Shown one piece after another: positions 44,288 to 53,819 of a DNA stretch of 64,000 nt. How positions within the stretch are numbered: position 1 is the stretch's first letter; every line of letters starts with the position of its first letter. A program made the translations under genes and the position numbers. Source of the DNA: Brevibacillus panacihumi W25 (GTDB lineage Bacteria > Bacillota > Bacilli > Brevibacillales > Brevibacillaceae); NCBI RefSeq assembly GCF_000503775.1, contig NZ_KI629782.1:682001-746000 (forward strand), given 5' to 3'. The notes below the pieces were generated by a model. That model saw nothing but the letters and a program-made list of their open reading frames with translations, did not search any database and was not told the DNA's origin.

Positions 44288-45670
44288 ATGAAACCAGTTG
44301 CCCTGAAACAGGCAGCCTTGCTGGCAGAAGGTATATTGCTCTCAGGAGTTCCCGAGGCCCAAATAACCTCCGTCCACTTCGACAGCCGTCAATTAACCAA
44401 AGGCGCTTTGTTCGTCGCGATCACGAGCGGTGCAAGAGATGGACACGAATTCCTTCTGCAGGCGGCTGAAAAAGGAGCCGTCGCCGCGATCGTCAGTGAC
44501 CAGACGAAGCTTCCGGCGCATTTGCCAGACGGATTTGGCCTGATCCTGGTCAACGACACCTTGCGCGCTTTTCAAAAGCTGGCTGCAGGCTACCGAAAAG
44601 ATTTCAAAGTCCCCTACATCGCAATCACCGGAAGCATCGGCAAGACCACGACCAAGGATATTGTGTCCCATGTTCTGGAAAGCCGCTTTCCCCTTTATAA
44701 GACGTACAAGAATTTCAACAACCACCTCGGAGTCCCTTACTCCCTGCTGCAGATTGATCAAGAACACCAAGCTGTTGTCCTGGAGCTGGGAATGAATCAT
44801 GCCGGAGAGATTGATCTGCTCGCTTCGCTGGTTCAGCCCGAAATCAGCGTGATCACCTACATAGGAGAGTCCCATATTGAGCATTTCGGCTCCAAGGAAA
44901 AAATCGCCCTGGCCAAAGCGGAGCTTCTGCCTCATACAGCCGCTGGTGGTCTTGCAATCCTGAATAGAGATTCCGAATATCTGCGCCAGATCGCCCATCT
45001 GTACCCGGGAGAAATCCTCTATTATTCGGTCAATGGCAAAGCCGATCTGTGGGCGGAAGACATCGAGACCGTAGACGGCGGCATGCGCTTCACCGCATGT
45101 TTTGCCAACGGAGACCGCCTGGAGGCATTTCTCCCCCTCTACGGCAAGCACAGCGTCCTCAATGCCTTGCCCGCGATCGCGATCGCCAGACGGATGGGCC
45201 TGTCGCATGATGAGATCGCCGCAGCTTTGGCGACCGTCCAGCTCTCCGCCATGCGCTTTGAGCAAATCGACTCCGCCCATGGCCCTGTCTATGTCAGCGA
45301 TGCCTACAACGCCAGCCCGACCTCGATGCAAGGCGCGATCGGCACCTTTGCCGAACTGTTTCCCGAGCGCAAAAAAGTGCTCGTCCTCGGCGACATGTTT
45401 GAACTGGGGATGGAAAGCGATGCCCTGCACAGGCAAGTGGGAGCGTACGCCAATACGTTGCGAGACCGCTTTTCCATGCTCGTGACTGTTGGGGAATACT
45501 CCCGCCACATCAGCGATGCCTATGAAGGCACGAAGCTCCACACTGCCACCAAAGAGGAAGCTGTTGCCGCTCTGCTTCCCATGCGTGACAGCGACCATGC
45601 CTTTTTGTTCAAAGCATCCCGAGGCATGGAGCTGTGGACGGTCATCTCTGATCTGGAACAACAGAAATAA
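44288..45670 (+). CDS. murF: UDP-N-acetylmuramoyl-tripeptide--D-alanyl-D-alanine ligase
   Basis: Adds the D-Ala-D-Ala dipeptide to the peptidoglycan precursor. Mur ligase signatures: ATP loop GSIGKTTTKD (residues 115-124), YKNFNNHLGVP, ELGMNHAGEI and SDAYNASPTSM. Length 460 aa is normal. The ATG at 44288 follows AAAGGAG at 9 nt; an upstream ATG at 44255 has none. In B. subtilis ddl and murF are adjacent in the same direction; here they converge. Whether this is the only murF cannot be told from the window. Confidence 0.93.
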   Translation: MKPVALKQAALLAEGILLSGVPEAQITSVHFDSRQLTKGALFVAITSGARDGHEFLLQAAEKGAVAAIVSDQTKLPAHLPDGFGLILVNDTLRAFQKLAAGYRKDFKVPYIAITGSIGKTTTKDIVSHVLESRFPLYKTYKNFNNHLGVPYSLLQIDQEHQAVVLELGMNHAGEIDLLASLVQPEISVITYIGESHIEHFGSKEKIALAKAELLPHTAAGGLAILNRDSEYLRQIAHLYPGEILYYSVNGKADLWAEDIETVDGGMRFTACFANGDRLEAFLPLYGKHSVLNALPAIAIARRMGLSHDEIAAALATVQLSAMRFEQIDSAHGPVYVSDAYNASPTSMQGAIGTFAELFPERKKVLVLGDMFELGMESDALHRQVGAYANTLRDRFSMLVTVGEYSRHISDAYEGTKLHTATKEEAVAALLPMRDSDHAFLFKASRGMELWTVISDLEQQK

Positions 45671-45696
45671 ATCGACTTGACTCCGTAACGCAAAGA

Positions 45697-45729
45697 AAAG
45701 AAGGATGCCTGTCATGGGCATCCTTCTTT
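45697..45729. terminator. Bidirectional terminator between murF and ddl
   Basis: A near-perfect 12-bp stem (AAGAAGGATGCC with GGCATCCTTCTT) with a 6-nt loop, followed by T on the plus strand and CTTTTCTTTG on the minus strand. It serves both convergent genes. Confidence 0.85.
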
Positions 45730-45759
45730 ATCGTCTATGGATTTGTCGCACGATTATTC

Positions 45760-46878
45760 TTATTCCAATTCTTCCGCATCCACAATATTGCGCTGTTTGT
45801 CTTCATGGCGCTCGAGCCCCAATTGCACGAGCCTGTCGATTAACTCGCTGTAGCTGATGCCGGCTGCCTGAAACAGCATCGGATACATGCTGAACGGCGT
45901 AAAGCCGGGCATGGTGTTCACTTCATTGATGTAGAGCTTGTCGTTCTTCTCATCCCAGAAGAAGTCGACACGGGATAGACCGGAGCCGTCCAACGCCAGG
46001 AAAGCGGTCTTGGCGATCTCAGCGATTTTTTCCGTGACATACTCGGGAACGATGGCAGGAATGGACAATTCAGTCCCCGCACCCTTGTACTTGGCTTCGT
46101 AATCGTAAAATTCTTTCGAGGCGATCACTTCTCCAACTACCGAGGTGATCAGCTCTTCATTTCCCAGCACACCGATTTCCAGTTCACGGGCATTTACGTA
46201 TTCTTCGACAATTAGGCGACGGTCAAATTTTGCGGCAATATCGAGAGCGTGTGCCAGTTCGTCCCTGTTTTTCGCTTTATTGACCCCGACGCTGGAGCCC
46301 ATGTTGGCAGGCTTCACGAAGCAAGGAAACCCGAGTTCCTCCTCGATTCGATCCATACTGCCTTCTCGATCCTTCTCCCATTGCGAACGCAGAAGACCAA
46401 TATATTTCACTTGCGGCAATCCGATCTGGGCAAAGACGGTCTTCATCATCCATTTGTCCATTCCGACAGCAGATGCCATCACGCCAGCCCCCACGTAGGG
46501 GAGATTGGCCAGCTCCAACAGGCCTTGTATGGTTCCGTCCTCCCCGTTTGGGCCGTGCACGACTGGAAAAATGACATCTACTTGCTCTCCAATGGCAAAA
46601 GGGGATGCTTTCCGGGTCGTACTGACGAGCTGGGCATCCTTGCGTTCAGCGTTTCCTGCAGCGTCCTGCAAACGCAAGGAAGCAATCTTGTCAGGTAGTT
46701 GGCCCGTTACAGCGTCCCCCATCGTCCACGAGCCGTCCAAGGAGACATAGATCGGCGTGATCTCGTATTTATTTGCATCCACCGCTTTCATGATGGACAG
46801 GGCTGTACGCAATGAAACCTCATGTTCTGAGGATTTCCCTCCATAAATGATACCGAGACGAATTTTCTCCCTACTCAT
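45760..46878 (-). CDS. ddl: D-alanine--D-alanine ligase
   Basis: ATP-grasp enzyme that makes the D-Ala-D-Ala dipeptide for cell-wall synthesis. Seen: [43 protein letters not shown] and [11 protein letters not shown], all diagnostic; 372 aa is normal for the long (VanA-like) form. The ATG at 46878 lies 10 nt after AAAGGAG; the ATG at 46887 is only 1 nt away from it. The product feeds MurF encoded on the other strand. Confidence 0.96.
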   Translation of the reverse strand: MSREKIRLGIIYGGKSSEHEVSLRTALSIMKAVDANKYEITPIYVSLDGSWTMGDAVTGQLPDKIASLRLQDAAGNAERKDAQLVSTTRKASPFAIGEQVDVIFPVVHGPNGEDGTIQGLLELANLPYVGAGVMASAVGMDKWMMKTVFAQIGLPQVKYIGLLRSQWEKDREGSMDRIEEELGFPCFVKPANMGSSVGVNKAKNRDELAHALDIAAKFDRRLIVEEYVNARELEIGVLGNEELITSVVGEVIASKEFYDYEAKYKGAGTELSIPAIVPEYVTEKIAEIAKTAFLALDGSGLSRVDFFWDEKNDKLYINEVNTMPGFTPFSMYPMLFQAAGISYSELIDRLVQLGLERHEDKQRNIVDAEELE

Positions 46879-47055
46879 GATTGTCATGCTCCTTTCCTCT
46901 CTGGCTGACAGAGAGCCTAACCCGTATCGTACCTTCTATCCTATGCAAAAGAAGGTCAACTGCTCTATCTCGGCAGAATCCATCCTTCAGGATACAACAA
47001 ACCCTTTTGCAAAAACAAGGTACGACGGACGGATCAGGTATGTCTGGTGTTGGTT

Positions 47056-48345
47056 CTAGCGGCGGTTTCGCACTTCAAAAATAGCGAATTTCAGGTAGTG
47101 TCCTTCGTCAGCTCCGCTGATTTGCGGGTGATCCTTCCCAGCACCGCGCCATTCGATCAAGCGCAGTATTTTTTTCGCATCCATAGCCGCCTCCTGGATT
47201 GTTTCCAGGAACAGTTCAGGCGACATGTGGTACGAGCAGGATGCGGTCACCAGATAACCACCGGGTCTGACGAGCTTCATGCCGTTGAGGTTGATGTCCT
47301 TGTAGCCGCGGACTGCTCCTTTCACTGCTGAGCGTGATTTGGCGAAGGCAGGCGGATCGAGAATGACGACGTCCCAGGAGCGTTCTGCTTCCACTTGCTG
47401 GCGCAGATAGTCAAAAGCATTCGCGACCACAAAATCAACCCGATGCAAGTATCCATTCAGGGTAATATTTCGCTTCGCGGTCTCGATTGCATGCTCGGAA
47501 ATATCCAATGCGGTTACTTTTTTCGCACCGAATTTGCAGGCATTCAGCGTAAATGATCCCGTATGCGTGAAGCATTCCAGAACCTCTGCGCCGTCCCAGA
47601 ACGGGTTTTTGATCACTTTGCCGCGTTTGTCGACGGGTACCAGCTTTTGTTCTGATTCGACCTGCTGCAAGGTAATGCCGTGATTTTTACCCCAGCCTTT
47701 CATCAAGGGCTGGATGGAAGCGCGGTTCTCCCGCTGATCGTAAAAAAAGCCTGTCTTCTGGCCTTCCATGATGTCGACGATATACTTCAAGCCGTTTTCC
47801 TCAATCGTCACCTCACGCGGACACTCCCCATACAGGACACCCTTGCCCTGCTCCAATCCCTCTCGTTCGCGCACAGGCACGTCGTTGCGCAGATAGATCC
47901 CCTGAGGCTGGTACACTTCTACCAAAGCGTCGCGAATCCAATCCAGACGCATCTCCATGCCGAGCGACAGCACTTGGGCGACCAGCACATCTTCATACCG
48001 GTCTACGATCAAGCCAGGCAAGAAATCGGCCTCGCCGTACAGCACCCTGCAAGCCCGGGGATTATCGACGAATCGGGTCCTGAACTCGGACGCCTCGCGA
48101 ATTTTGCGTAAAAAGAAAGCGTAGTCTATCTTTTCATCTGGATCGTAGCTGAGGATGCGCACCAAAATCTGTGACGCTGGATTGATGTAACCCTTGGCAA
48201 GAAAATGCCCTTTATGGTTGACGACCTCGACGATCTCGCCAGGAATGACTTCTCCATCGATTTGCGCTACCTCCGACTGGTATATCCAGGGATGTCCTGC
48301 CTCCAGTCTTTTTTTCCGATGCTGATGCAAGTGAATTCGTGCCAT
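47056..48345 (-). CDS. Class I SAM-dependent rRNA methyltransferase (RlmI/YwbD-like)
   Basis: RNA m5C-type methyltransferase with an N-terminal PUA domain (residues 1-80, LEAGHPWIYQSEVAQIDGE) and a Rossmann domain: LECFTHTGSFTLNA (SAM motif I), VILDPPAFAKS (motif IV) and ASCSYHMS with the catalytic cysteine. ATG at 48345 with AGGAGG. At 429 aa it is longer than B. subtilis YwbD, because a charged insert of about 34 residues (217-250) splits the sequence just before motif I. Target base unknown. Confidence 0.9.
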   Translation of the reverse strand: MARIHLHQHRKKRLEAGHPWIYQSEVAQIDGEVIPGEIVEVVNHKGHFLAKGYINPASQILVRILSYDPDEKIDYAFFLRKIREASEFRTRFVDNPRACRVLYGEADFLPGLIVDRYEDVLVAQVLSLGMEMRLDWIRDALVEVYQPQGIYLRNDVPVREREGLEQGKGVLYGECPREVTIEENGLKYIVDIMEGQKTGFFYDQRENRASIQPLMKGWGKNHGITLQQVESEQKLVPVDKRGKVIKNPFWDGAEVLECFTHTGSFTLNACKFGAKKVTALDISEHAIETAKRNITLNGYLHRVDFVVANAFDYLRQQVEAERSWDVVILDPPAFAKSRSAVKGAVRGYKDINLNGMKLVRPGGYLVTASCSYHMSPELFLETIQEAAMDAKKILRLIEWRGAGKDHPQISGADEGHYLKFAIFEVRNRR

Positions 48346-48445
48346 GTATGTCCTCCTAGTCATGCCTGTCTGCGTACAAGCATAGCGTATAATATGCGTC
48401 ATTCCCACCCCCAGCTCCATGAATCGCTGGAAGGAGGATCGTCTC

Positions 48446-49381
48446 GTGTTTTTCTCTGTCCTCGCACCGTTTTCGATCGGACTAAGCTTTTTTCTATTTG
48501 GCCTGTACGCCATGCGATCGGGTTTTCAAAACCTGGCCGGCAAAAAAATGGAGCAGTGGATGTACAAGGTCACCCGCACCCCTGCGCACAGCTTCTGGAT
48601 GGGACTGATCACAACCTTTATCCTGCAAAGCTCCAGTGCGGTTACGGTCTTGACCATTGGTTTGACGAATGCGGGGATGATTCCGTTCACCCAGACCGTA
48701 GGCATTATTCTCGGGACCAATCTGGGCACAACCATCACCACAGAACTGGTGGCGCTCAAGCTCGAATCCTTCGCCGTACCGATGCTTTTGGTCGGGGCCG
48801 CTCTCTGGCTGATGCCAAGGAAAAGCATTCGCTGCATCGGGCTTGTGGTCGCAGGTTTCGGGTTGATATTCCTCGGAATAGACACCATGAAAGTCATGGC
48901 CGCACCATTGGAGCAATCGGATACGTTCCGTTCCCTTTTCCTGGAAAGTCGGCACTCGATCTGGATCGGCCTCGTCACCGGGATCATTTTTACCGCCTTG
49001 ATTCACAGCGGTACAGCCACGACTGTGATAACGATGGGACTGATGAGCAACCAGATTCTTACGATGGAGACTGCCTTGGCCATCGTGCTGGGAGCCAACA
49101 TCGGCACCTGTTTTACCGCCGTGATCGCCAGCATCGGCACCAATACGGCATCCAAACAGGTAGCCTGGTGCCATACCCTGTTCAACGTTGCAGGAGCCTT
49201 GATCTTTTTGCCTTTCTTATCTCAGCTTGCCCTCGTCAGCGCCTTCTTAACGGATAATGTCTCCATGCAGATTGCGCATTCCCAAACCATCTTCAACCTG
49301 ATCTGCTCCCTGGTGGCGTTGCCCTTCACTGCACAAATAGCTGCCTTCATTCAATGGCTGATCCCAGACAAGAAGCGCTGA
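48446..49381 (+). CDS. yqeW: Na/Pi cotransporter-family protein YqeW
   Basis: A 311-aa membrane protein with about eight helices and the duplicated PNaS motif LQSSSAVTVLTIGL and IHSGTATTVITMGL, the sodium/phosphate symmetrical half-repeats. The GTG at 48446 follows AAGGAGG with 8-nt spacing; an ATG at 48419 would add nine residues. In B. subtilis yqeW lies between yqeV (mtaB) and rpsU, roughly the same place. Transport of phosphate is inferred from the family. It converges on the LrgB gene with only 15 bp between stops. Confidence 0.9.
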   Translation: MFFSVLAPFSIGLSFFLFGLYAMRSGFQNLAGKKMEQWMYKVTRTPAHSFWMGLITTFILQSSSAVTVLTIGLTNAGMIPFTQTVGIILGTNLGTTITTELVALKLESFAVPMLLVGAALWLMPRKSIRCIGLVVAGFGLIFLGIDTMKVMAAPLEQSDTFRSLFLESRHSIWIGLVTGIIFTALIHSGTATTVITMGLMSNQILTMETALAIVLGANIGTCFTAVIASIGTNTASKQVAWCHTLFNVAGALIFLPFLSQLALVSAFLTDNVSMQIAHSQTIFNLICSLVALPFTAQIAAFIQWLIPDKKR

Positions 49382-49396
49382 ATCGCGAAGATGGGC

Positions 49397-50062
49397 TCAT
49401 AAGGAAAACGGGATCAGATACAGCGACGTCATAACCCCTGCGACGATCATCGCCACCGAAGAGGCTGCCATCTGCGCCTGAGAAGTGCGGTTCAGACTGG
49501 CCGTACCGATGGCATGTGTGCTCGTTCCCACAGCCACTCCGATAGCCCGATCGTCGGTCACTCCCACCCAGGCAAGGACCGGCTGGGCAAACATGGTGCC
49601 GATAAAGCCCGTCAAAGCGGTAAACAAGGCGGCCAGCGCCGGAATCCCTCCGACGGAATGGGCTAATTCCAGGGCGATCGGGGTGGTGACGGATTTGCTG
49701 AGCATGCTGTACATGACGGAGTCATCAAAGCCAAAGCAGGCGTGAATCAGCAAGACGGAAAGGATTGATATCCCGCATCCTGCTGCTATTCCCAGAAAGA
49801 GGCCGCGCCAAATATGGGCAAATTCCTTGATTTGTTTGGCCAAGGGAACAGCCAATGCTACTGTCGCGGGGCCAAGCCAGTAGGAAATCCAGGCCCCTCC
49901 TGCAGAGAAGGCTTTCCAGTCATTGCTCAAAAGCCACCAACATACCCAGACAAGTACCACAGATACGATCAAAGGTTGAAAGATCGGCTTGCGTTCCGAA
50001 ATCATCGTCGCCACTTTATAGCCTGCCACAATCAGCAGGATCGCCAACAGTTCCTTAAGCAT
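49397..50062 (-). CDS. LrgB/CidB family protein
   Basis: A 221-aa polytopic membrane protein of the LrgB family, with STHAIGTASLNRTSQAQMAAS as its conserved C-terminal signature and about seven helices. It partners with LrgA/CidA; the pair is linked with control of murein hydrolase activity or with small-molecule (pyruvate or glycolate) transport. The start overlaps the end of the LrgA gene by 8 bp. Confidence 0.93.
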   Translation of the reverse strand: MLKELLAILLIVAGYKVATMISERKPIFQPLIVSVVLVWVCWWLLSNDWKAFSAGGAWISYWLGPATVALAVPLAKQIKEFAHIWRGLFLGIAAGCGISILSVLLIHACFGFDDSVMYSMLSKSVTTPIALELAHSVGGIPALAALFTALTGFIGTMFAQPVLAWVGVTDDRAIGVAVGTSTHAIGTASLNRTSQAQMAASSVAMIVAGVMTSLYLIPFSL

Positions 50063-50450
50063 CGAGTGATCTCCCCTCTTGCGGCAGGACTGGTTTTTTT
50101 GTGTTCTGCTGCCTATTAACGTACCATTGCACGACTTTTCCTGTCACAATCATGACCAAAAATGGACCGGAAATGAGCGCAAGCAAAATCGGCAACGGAT
50201 CTTCTGCAAAAAATCCGAGATACGAAGCAACCCCCGCAATGATCGGGACAAAAAACAACAGCATGTGGCGAATCAAGAGATTGCTTGCCTGCTCCACCCA
50301 GTCCATGCGAATCCATCCCTTGTACAGGGCCAGGGTCAGAAGCAGCATGCCAATCAGATTTCCCGGCAATGGGATGTGAAGCCATTTGCTCGCCAACGTT
50401 CCGACTCCATAAAAAACGAGCAGGATCAATATGCCATTGACGATTTTCAT
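50055..50450 (-). CDS. CidA/LrgA family holin-like protein
   Basis: A 131-aa membrane protein with four helices and the family pattern LHIPLPGNLIGMLLL, ASNLLIRHMLLFFVPIIAG and a charged tail. The ATG at 50450 follows AGAGGGG. It forms a two-gene operon with the LrgB gene. No LytR/LytS-like or LysR regulator is adjacent, so which of the Lrg or Cid types it is cannot be told. Confidence 0.93.
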   Translation of the reverse strand: MKIVNGILILLVFYGVGTLASKWLHIPLPGNLIGMLLLTLALYKGWIRMDWVEQASNLLIRHMLLFFVPIIAGVASYLGFFAEDPLPILLALISGPFLVMIVTGKVVQWYVNRQQNTKKPVLPQEGRSLDA

Positions 50451-50509
50451 TTCTCTTACCCCTCTTCCTGATCTCTTCTCTCTCTTTTTCCTACCGACAA
50501 ACGGAAACG

Positions 50510-50544
50510 GAAGAAGCCCGACCTACAACCGGCCAGGCTCCTTC
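50510..50544 (-). terminator. Terminator of mtaB-nudix-deoC
   Basis: A 14-bp stem (50510-50523 with 50531-50544, three wobbles) just beyond the deoC stop, followed on the minus strand by CGTTTCCGTTTG, a weak T-rich tail. Confidence 0.6.
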
Positions 50545-50553
50545 ACGATTCGA

Positions 50554-51228
50554 CTAATATCCTCCATTTGTTGCCTGTGCGTCTCCAGAAACAATGGAGA
50601 TGCCCGAGCTCGTGCCGATTCGGGTAGCCCCTGCCTCTACCATCGCCAATGCGGTTTCCCGGTCGCGAACGCCACCGGAGGCTTTCACTCCGACATCTCT
50701 GCCAACCGCTCGTCGCATCAATGCAATGTCAGCAACAGTCGCTCCACCCGGACCAAAGCCTGTAGAGGTTTTGACATAATCAGCCCCTGCTTCTACGCAC
50801 AATTTGCAGGCAATTTCTTTTTCTTCGTCTGTCAACAGACCAGTCTCCAGAATCACCTTGAGCAGAATGTCTCCAGCCGCTTGCTTGACAGCTGCCACAT
50901 CGGAGCGAACCTGCTTCAGATCACCCGATTTGAGTGCGCCTACATTCAGCACCATATCTACTTCTGTCGCGCCGTTGGCGATAGCGTCACGTGTCTCGGC
51001 AGCTTTCACTGCTGAGGTGGATGCACCCAGAGGAAAGCCGATCACGGTACAAACCTTGACCGATGTGCCTTTCAACAATTCCGCAGCCCGTGCAACCCAA
51101 TACGGATTTACGCATACGGAAGCAAACGAATGGGTTTTCGCTTCTTCACACAGCTTGTCAATCATGGCTTGAGTCGCTTCAGGCTTCAGCAAGGTATGGT
51201 CAATATAAGCATTCAAATGAACCGTCAT
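50554..51228 (-). CDS. deoC: Deoxyribose-phosphate aldolase
   Basis: Cleaves 2-deoxyribose-5-phosphate into glyceraldehyde-3-phosphate and acetaldehyde. TIM barrel of 224 aa with [16 protein letters not shown], the catalytic lysine in YVKTSTGF (Lys153) and KASGGVRD. The ribosome site GAGGTG lies at the end of the Nudix gene, 3 bp upstream of which it starts, so the two are coupled. In B. subtilis deoC is elsewhere (dra-nupC-pdp); here it is linked to mtaB. Confidence 0.97.
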   Translation of the reverse strand: MTVHLNAYIDHTLLKPEATQAMIDKLCEEAKTHSFASVCVNPYWVARAAELLKGTSVKVCTVIGFPLGASTSAVKAAETRDAIANGATEVDMVLNVGALKSGDLKQVRSDVAAVKQAAGDILLKVILETGLLTDEEKEIACKLCVEAGADYVKTSTGFGPGGATVADIALMRRAVGRDVGVKASGGVRDRETALAMVEAGATRIGTSSGISIVSGDAQATNGGY

Positions 51229-51231
51229 CGG

Positions 51232-51660
51232 TTACACCTCAATCCCTAAATGTTGAAAAGCCAAACGAAAGATCTGATCATTATTGCGGTATCCGCGCTC
51301 CAACTGCAAGGCCCACGCTTCACCAGCCGGATGCCAATGCACGTCATTGATCTCCTCCAGCTGAACGGTAATCTCGGTGTTGTACGCCTCTACCAAATAG
51401 TAATGGACTTCCTTGTCCACCACATCTCCCGTTGCGGGATGGGTGTACTCGTAACTGATCGTATCCAGCTTTTCACCCAAACGTCCGGCAACTCCGGTCT
51501 CTTCCAGCACTTCGCGCAAGGCTGTCTCGTGAATGGTTTCTCCCAGCTCCTGCTTCCCTTTTGCCAGCGTCACTTTGCCATAGCGGTCTTCGATCAGAAG
51601 CAGCATGTACTCTCCGTCCTGCTGACGGAAAACTACGCCTCCTGCCGAGATCTCCTTCAT
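51232..51660 (-). CDS. Nudix hydrolase
   Basis: A 142-aa hydrolase with a full Nudix box GKQELGETIHETALREVLEE followed by TGV, and an N-terminal AGGVVF strand. It should cleave a nucleoside diphosphate linked to some group X. ATG overlaps the mtaB stop as ATGA and has AAAGGAG. Substrate unknown; the position before deoC hints at nucleotide clean-up (inference). Confidence 0.92.
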   Translation of the reverse strand: MKEISAGGVVFRQQDGEYMLLLIEDRYGKVTLAKGKQELGETIHETALREVLEETGVAGRLGEKLDTISYEYTHPATGDVVDKEVHYYLVEAYNTEITVQLEEINDVHWHPAGEAWALQLERGYRNNDQIFRLAFQHLGIEV

Positions 51661-53015
51661 ATAGCTCGCTCCTTTAGCAGTGGCAGCTGATCATCTTCCA
51701 GCACACGGACAAAGGTTCCTTCGCAGTATTCCGTACCAGGAGCATCAAGGCGAACCTTGCAGATTTTCCCAATCATACTTTCATCTCCGGCGAACACTAC
51801 GTTCAGGTAGTTGTCGGAGTAGCCCATCAGAAGCCCGCTGTCCGGCGCTTCCTTGTAAGGTCGTTCAGGAATCACTTCCAGAACATCCCCGACGAATTGT
51901 TGGGAATAGGCCAACTGCAGCTCGCGGTTCAGCTCCAGAAGCTTGGTGACGCGTTCATGCTTCACTTCCTCCGGAATCTGGTCGGTCATGCGGGCAGCAG
52001 GGGTCCCTGTGCGCATCGAGTACGGGAATACGTGCAGCTCGGCAAAGCCGATCTTGCGAATATAGTCATAGCCATTTTGGAACTGTTCTTCTGTCTCGCC
52101 CGGGAAGCCGACGATCACATCCGTCGTCAACGCCACGCCTGGCAACGCCTGGCGAACCTTGACCATTTTTTCGTAGAATTCAGCTGTGGTGTACTTGCGG
52201 CGCATCCGTTTCAGCACCTCATCATCGCCTGCCTGCAAAGGAACATGCAAATGGCGCACGACGCGATCCGAATCATTGATGACTTGAATCACTTCGTCCG
52301 TGATTTGGCTGGCCTCAATCGAGCTGATGCGAATCCGCTTCAAGCCTTCCACCTGATGCAGGTCGACCAACAGCTTGGCCAGGTTGTAATCCTCCAGATC
52401 CTCGCCATAGCCCCCGGTATGAATCCCGGTCAGCACAATTTCCAGATAGCCTGCTTCCACCAGTTTTTTGGCTTGCTCTACAACACTCTCTGGCTGGCGG
52501 GAACGCATCAGACCACGCGCCCAGGGAATAATGCAGAAGGTGCAGAAATTATTGCAGCCCTCCTGGATTTTTAACGAAGCACGCGTGCGGTCAGTGAAGT
52601 TCGGCACGTCCAATTCCTCGAACTCGCGCGCTTTCATGATGTTTCCTACGGCATTGATCGGGGTACGCTCACGGCGAATCTGCTCCACGTATTCAAGCAG
52701 CTTGTCGCGGCCTTGAGTCCCGACGACGATATCCACGCCCGGAATTTGGGCAATCTCACTCGGAGATGTCTGCGCATAGCATCCTGTCACAGCGACGATG
52801 GCTTCCGGATTGCGGCGGATCGCGCGGCGGATCACCTGCCGGCTTTTTTTGTCCCCTGTATTGGTCACGGTACATGTATTGATCACATAAACATCGGCTT
52901 CATCTTGTTCAAAGTCAACCCGTTCGTAGCCGTCTGCCTTGAACAGTTGCCAGATCGCCTCTGTTTCATAGCTGTTCACTTTGCAACCCAATGTATGAAA
53001 AGCAACAGTAGACAT
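51657..53015 (-). CDS. mtaB: tRNA ms2t6A37 methylthiotransferase MtaB
   Basis: Radical SAM enzyme that adds a methylthio group to t6A37 of tRNA. An N-terminal UPF0004 domain with three cysteines (LGCKVN, NTCTVTN, VTGCYAQ), the radical SAM site GCNNFCTFCIIPWARG, and a C-terminal TRAM domain (452 aa total). ATG with AAAGGAGG. In the conserved prmA-rsmE-mtaB order (B. subtilis yqeT-U-V). Confidence 0.95.
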   Translation of the reverse strand: MSTVAFHTLGCKVNSYETEAIWQLFKADGYERVDFEQDEADVYVINTCTVTNTGDKKSRQVIRRAIRRNPEAIVAVTGCYAQTSPSEIAQIPGVDIVVGTQGRDKLLEYVEQIRRERTPINAVGNIMKAREFEELDVPNFTDRTRASLKIQEGCNNFCTFCIIPWARGLMRSRQPESVVEQAKKLVEAGYLEIVLTGIHTGGYGEDLEDYNLAKLLVDLHQVEGLKRIRISSIEASQITDEVIQVINDSDRVVRHLHVPLQAGDDEVLKRMRRKYTTAEFYEKMVKVRQALPGVALTTDVIVGFPGETEEQFQNGYDYIRKIGFAELHVFPYSMRTGTPAARMTDQIPEEVKHERVTKLLELNRELQLAYSQQFVGDVLEVIPERPYKEAPDSGLLMGYSDNYLNVVFAGDESMIGKICKVRLDAPGTEYCEGTFVRVLEDDQLPLLKERAI

Positions 53016-53048
53016 GGCTATACCTCCTTTTTTCCTGCTCCTCCACCT

Positions 53049-53801
53049 TCACTCATCGGTGTCATTCATTCGCTCGAACTGGTAGGATGCGCAAGCCAGC
53101 ACATACTGACTAGCGGTCTCTGTCCGCAGGATGCGTGAGCCAAGCGAGATCGGCAAAAAGCCATTCGCTTCTGCCAGCGCTACTTCATCCGGAGAAAAAC
53201 CTCCTTCTGGTCCAATGAGAACGAGCAGCGTATCTTCTGCGTTCAACTCATCAAATACCTGATGCAGCGTCGTTGTGCCTTCTTTTTCATAAGCAATGGC
53301 ACAGCGCGTGTACTCCCCTGCCGTTTTCAGGACCTCGCGAAACGAGGAAGGTGGCAGCAATTGTGGCAAAACCGCTCGATGCGACTGTTCAGCAGCCTCT
53401 TTCACAATTTTGCGCCAGCGTTCTAATTTTTTTGCTTCTTTTTTGGCGTCCAGCTTGACGATGGTGCGTTCGGAAGAAAACGGCAAAAAGGAGTACGCTC
53501 CCAGTTCCGTCCCCTTTTGCAAGATCCACTCCATCTTCTCGCCTTTTGGCAGCCCTTGTCCAATCGTGATGTGGATCGGAAGCTCAGGCCGCTCTTCCAG
53601 CAACTCAAGCACACGCGCCTTCACTTCTTTGGGAGACAAGACGACGAGCGCAGCCCTGGCAGAACGCCCTTCGCCATCTGAGACATAAATCTCGTCGCCT
53701 TCCTTGGCCCGCATCACATTTACGATATGGTGAACGTCGTCGCCGACAATGGTAATCTCATTCTCGGAAAAGAGATCTGGCTCGACAAAATATCGTTGCA
53801 T
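53049..53801 (-). CDS. rsmE: 16S rRNA m3U1498 methyltransferase RsmE
   Basis: SPOUT-type methyltransferase, 250 aa. An N-terminal PUA-like domain (MQRYFVEPDLF) and a C-terminal knot with VLIGPEGGFSPDEV and SLGSRILRTETA, the SAM-binding signature. It methylates U1498 in 16S rRNA. It follows prmA by 18 bp. Confidence 0.96.
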   Translation of the reverse strand: MQRYFVEPDLFSENEITIVGDDVHHIVNVMRAKEGDEIYVSDGEGRSARAALVVLSPKEVKARVLELLEERPELPIHITIGQGLPKGEKMEWILQKGTELGAYSFLPFSSERTIVKLDAKKEAKKLERWRKIVKEAAEQSHRAVLPQLLPPSSFREVLKTAGEYTRCAIAYEKEGTTTLHQVFDELNAEDTLLVLIGPEGGFSPDEVALAEANGFLPISLGSRILRTETASQYVLACASYQFERMNDTDE

Positions 53802-53819
53802 CTCGCCAACCTCACTATT

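Noticed and set aside
44393-45721. A 442-codon minus-strand frame opposite murF
   Set aside because: It runs through the murF-ddl terminator and lacks a ribosome site; murF has all Mur ligase motifs.
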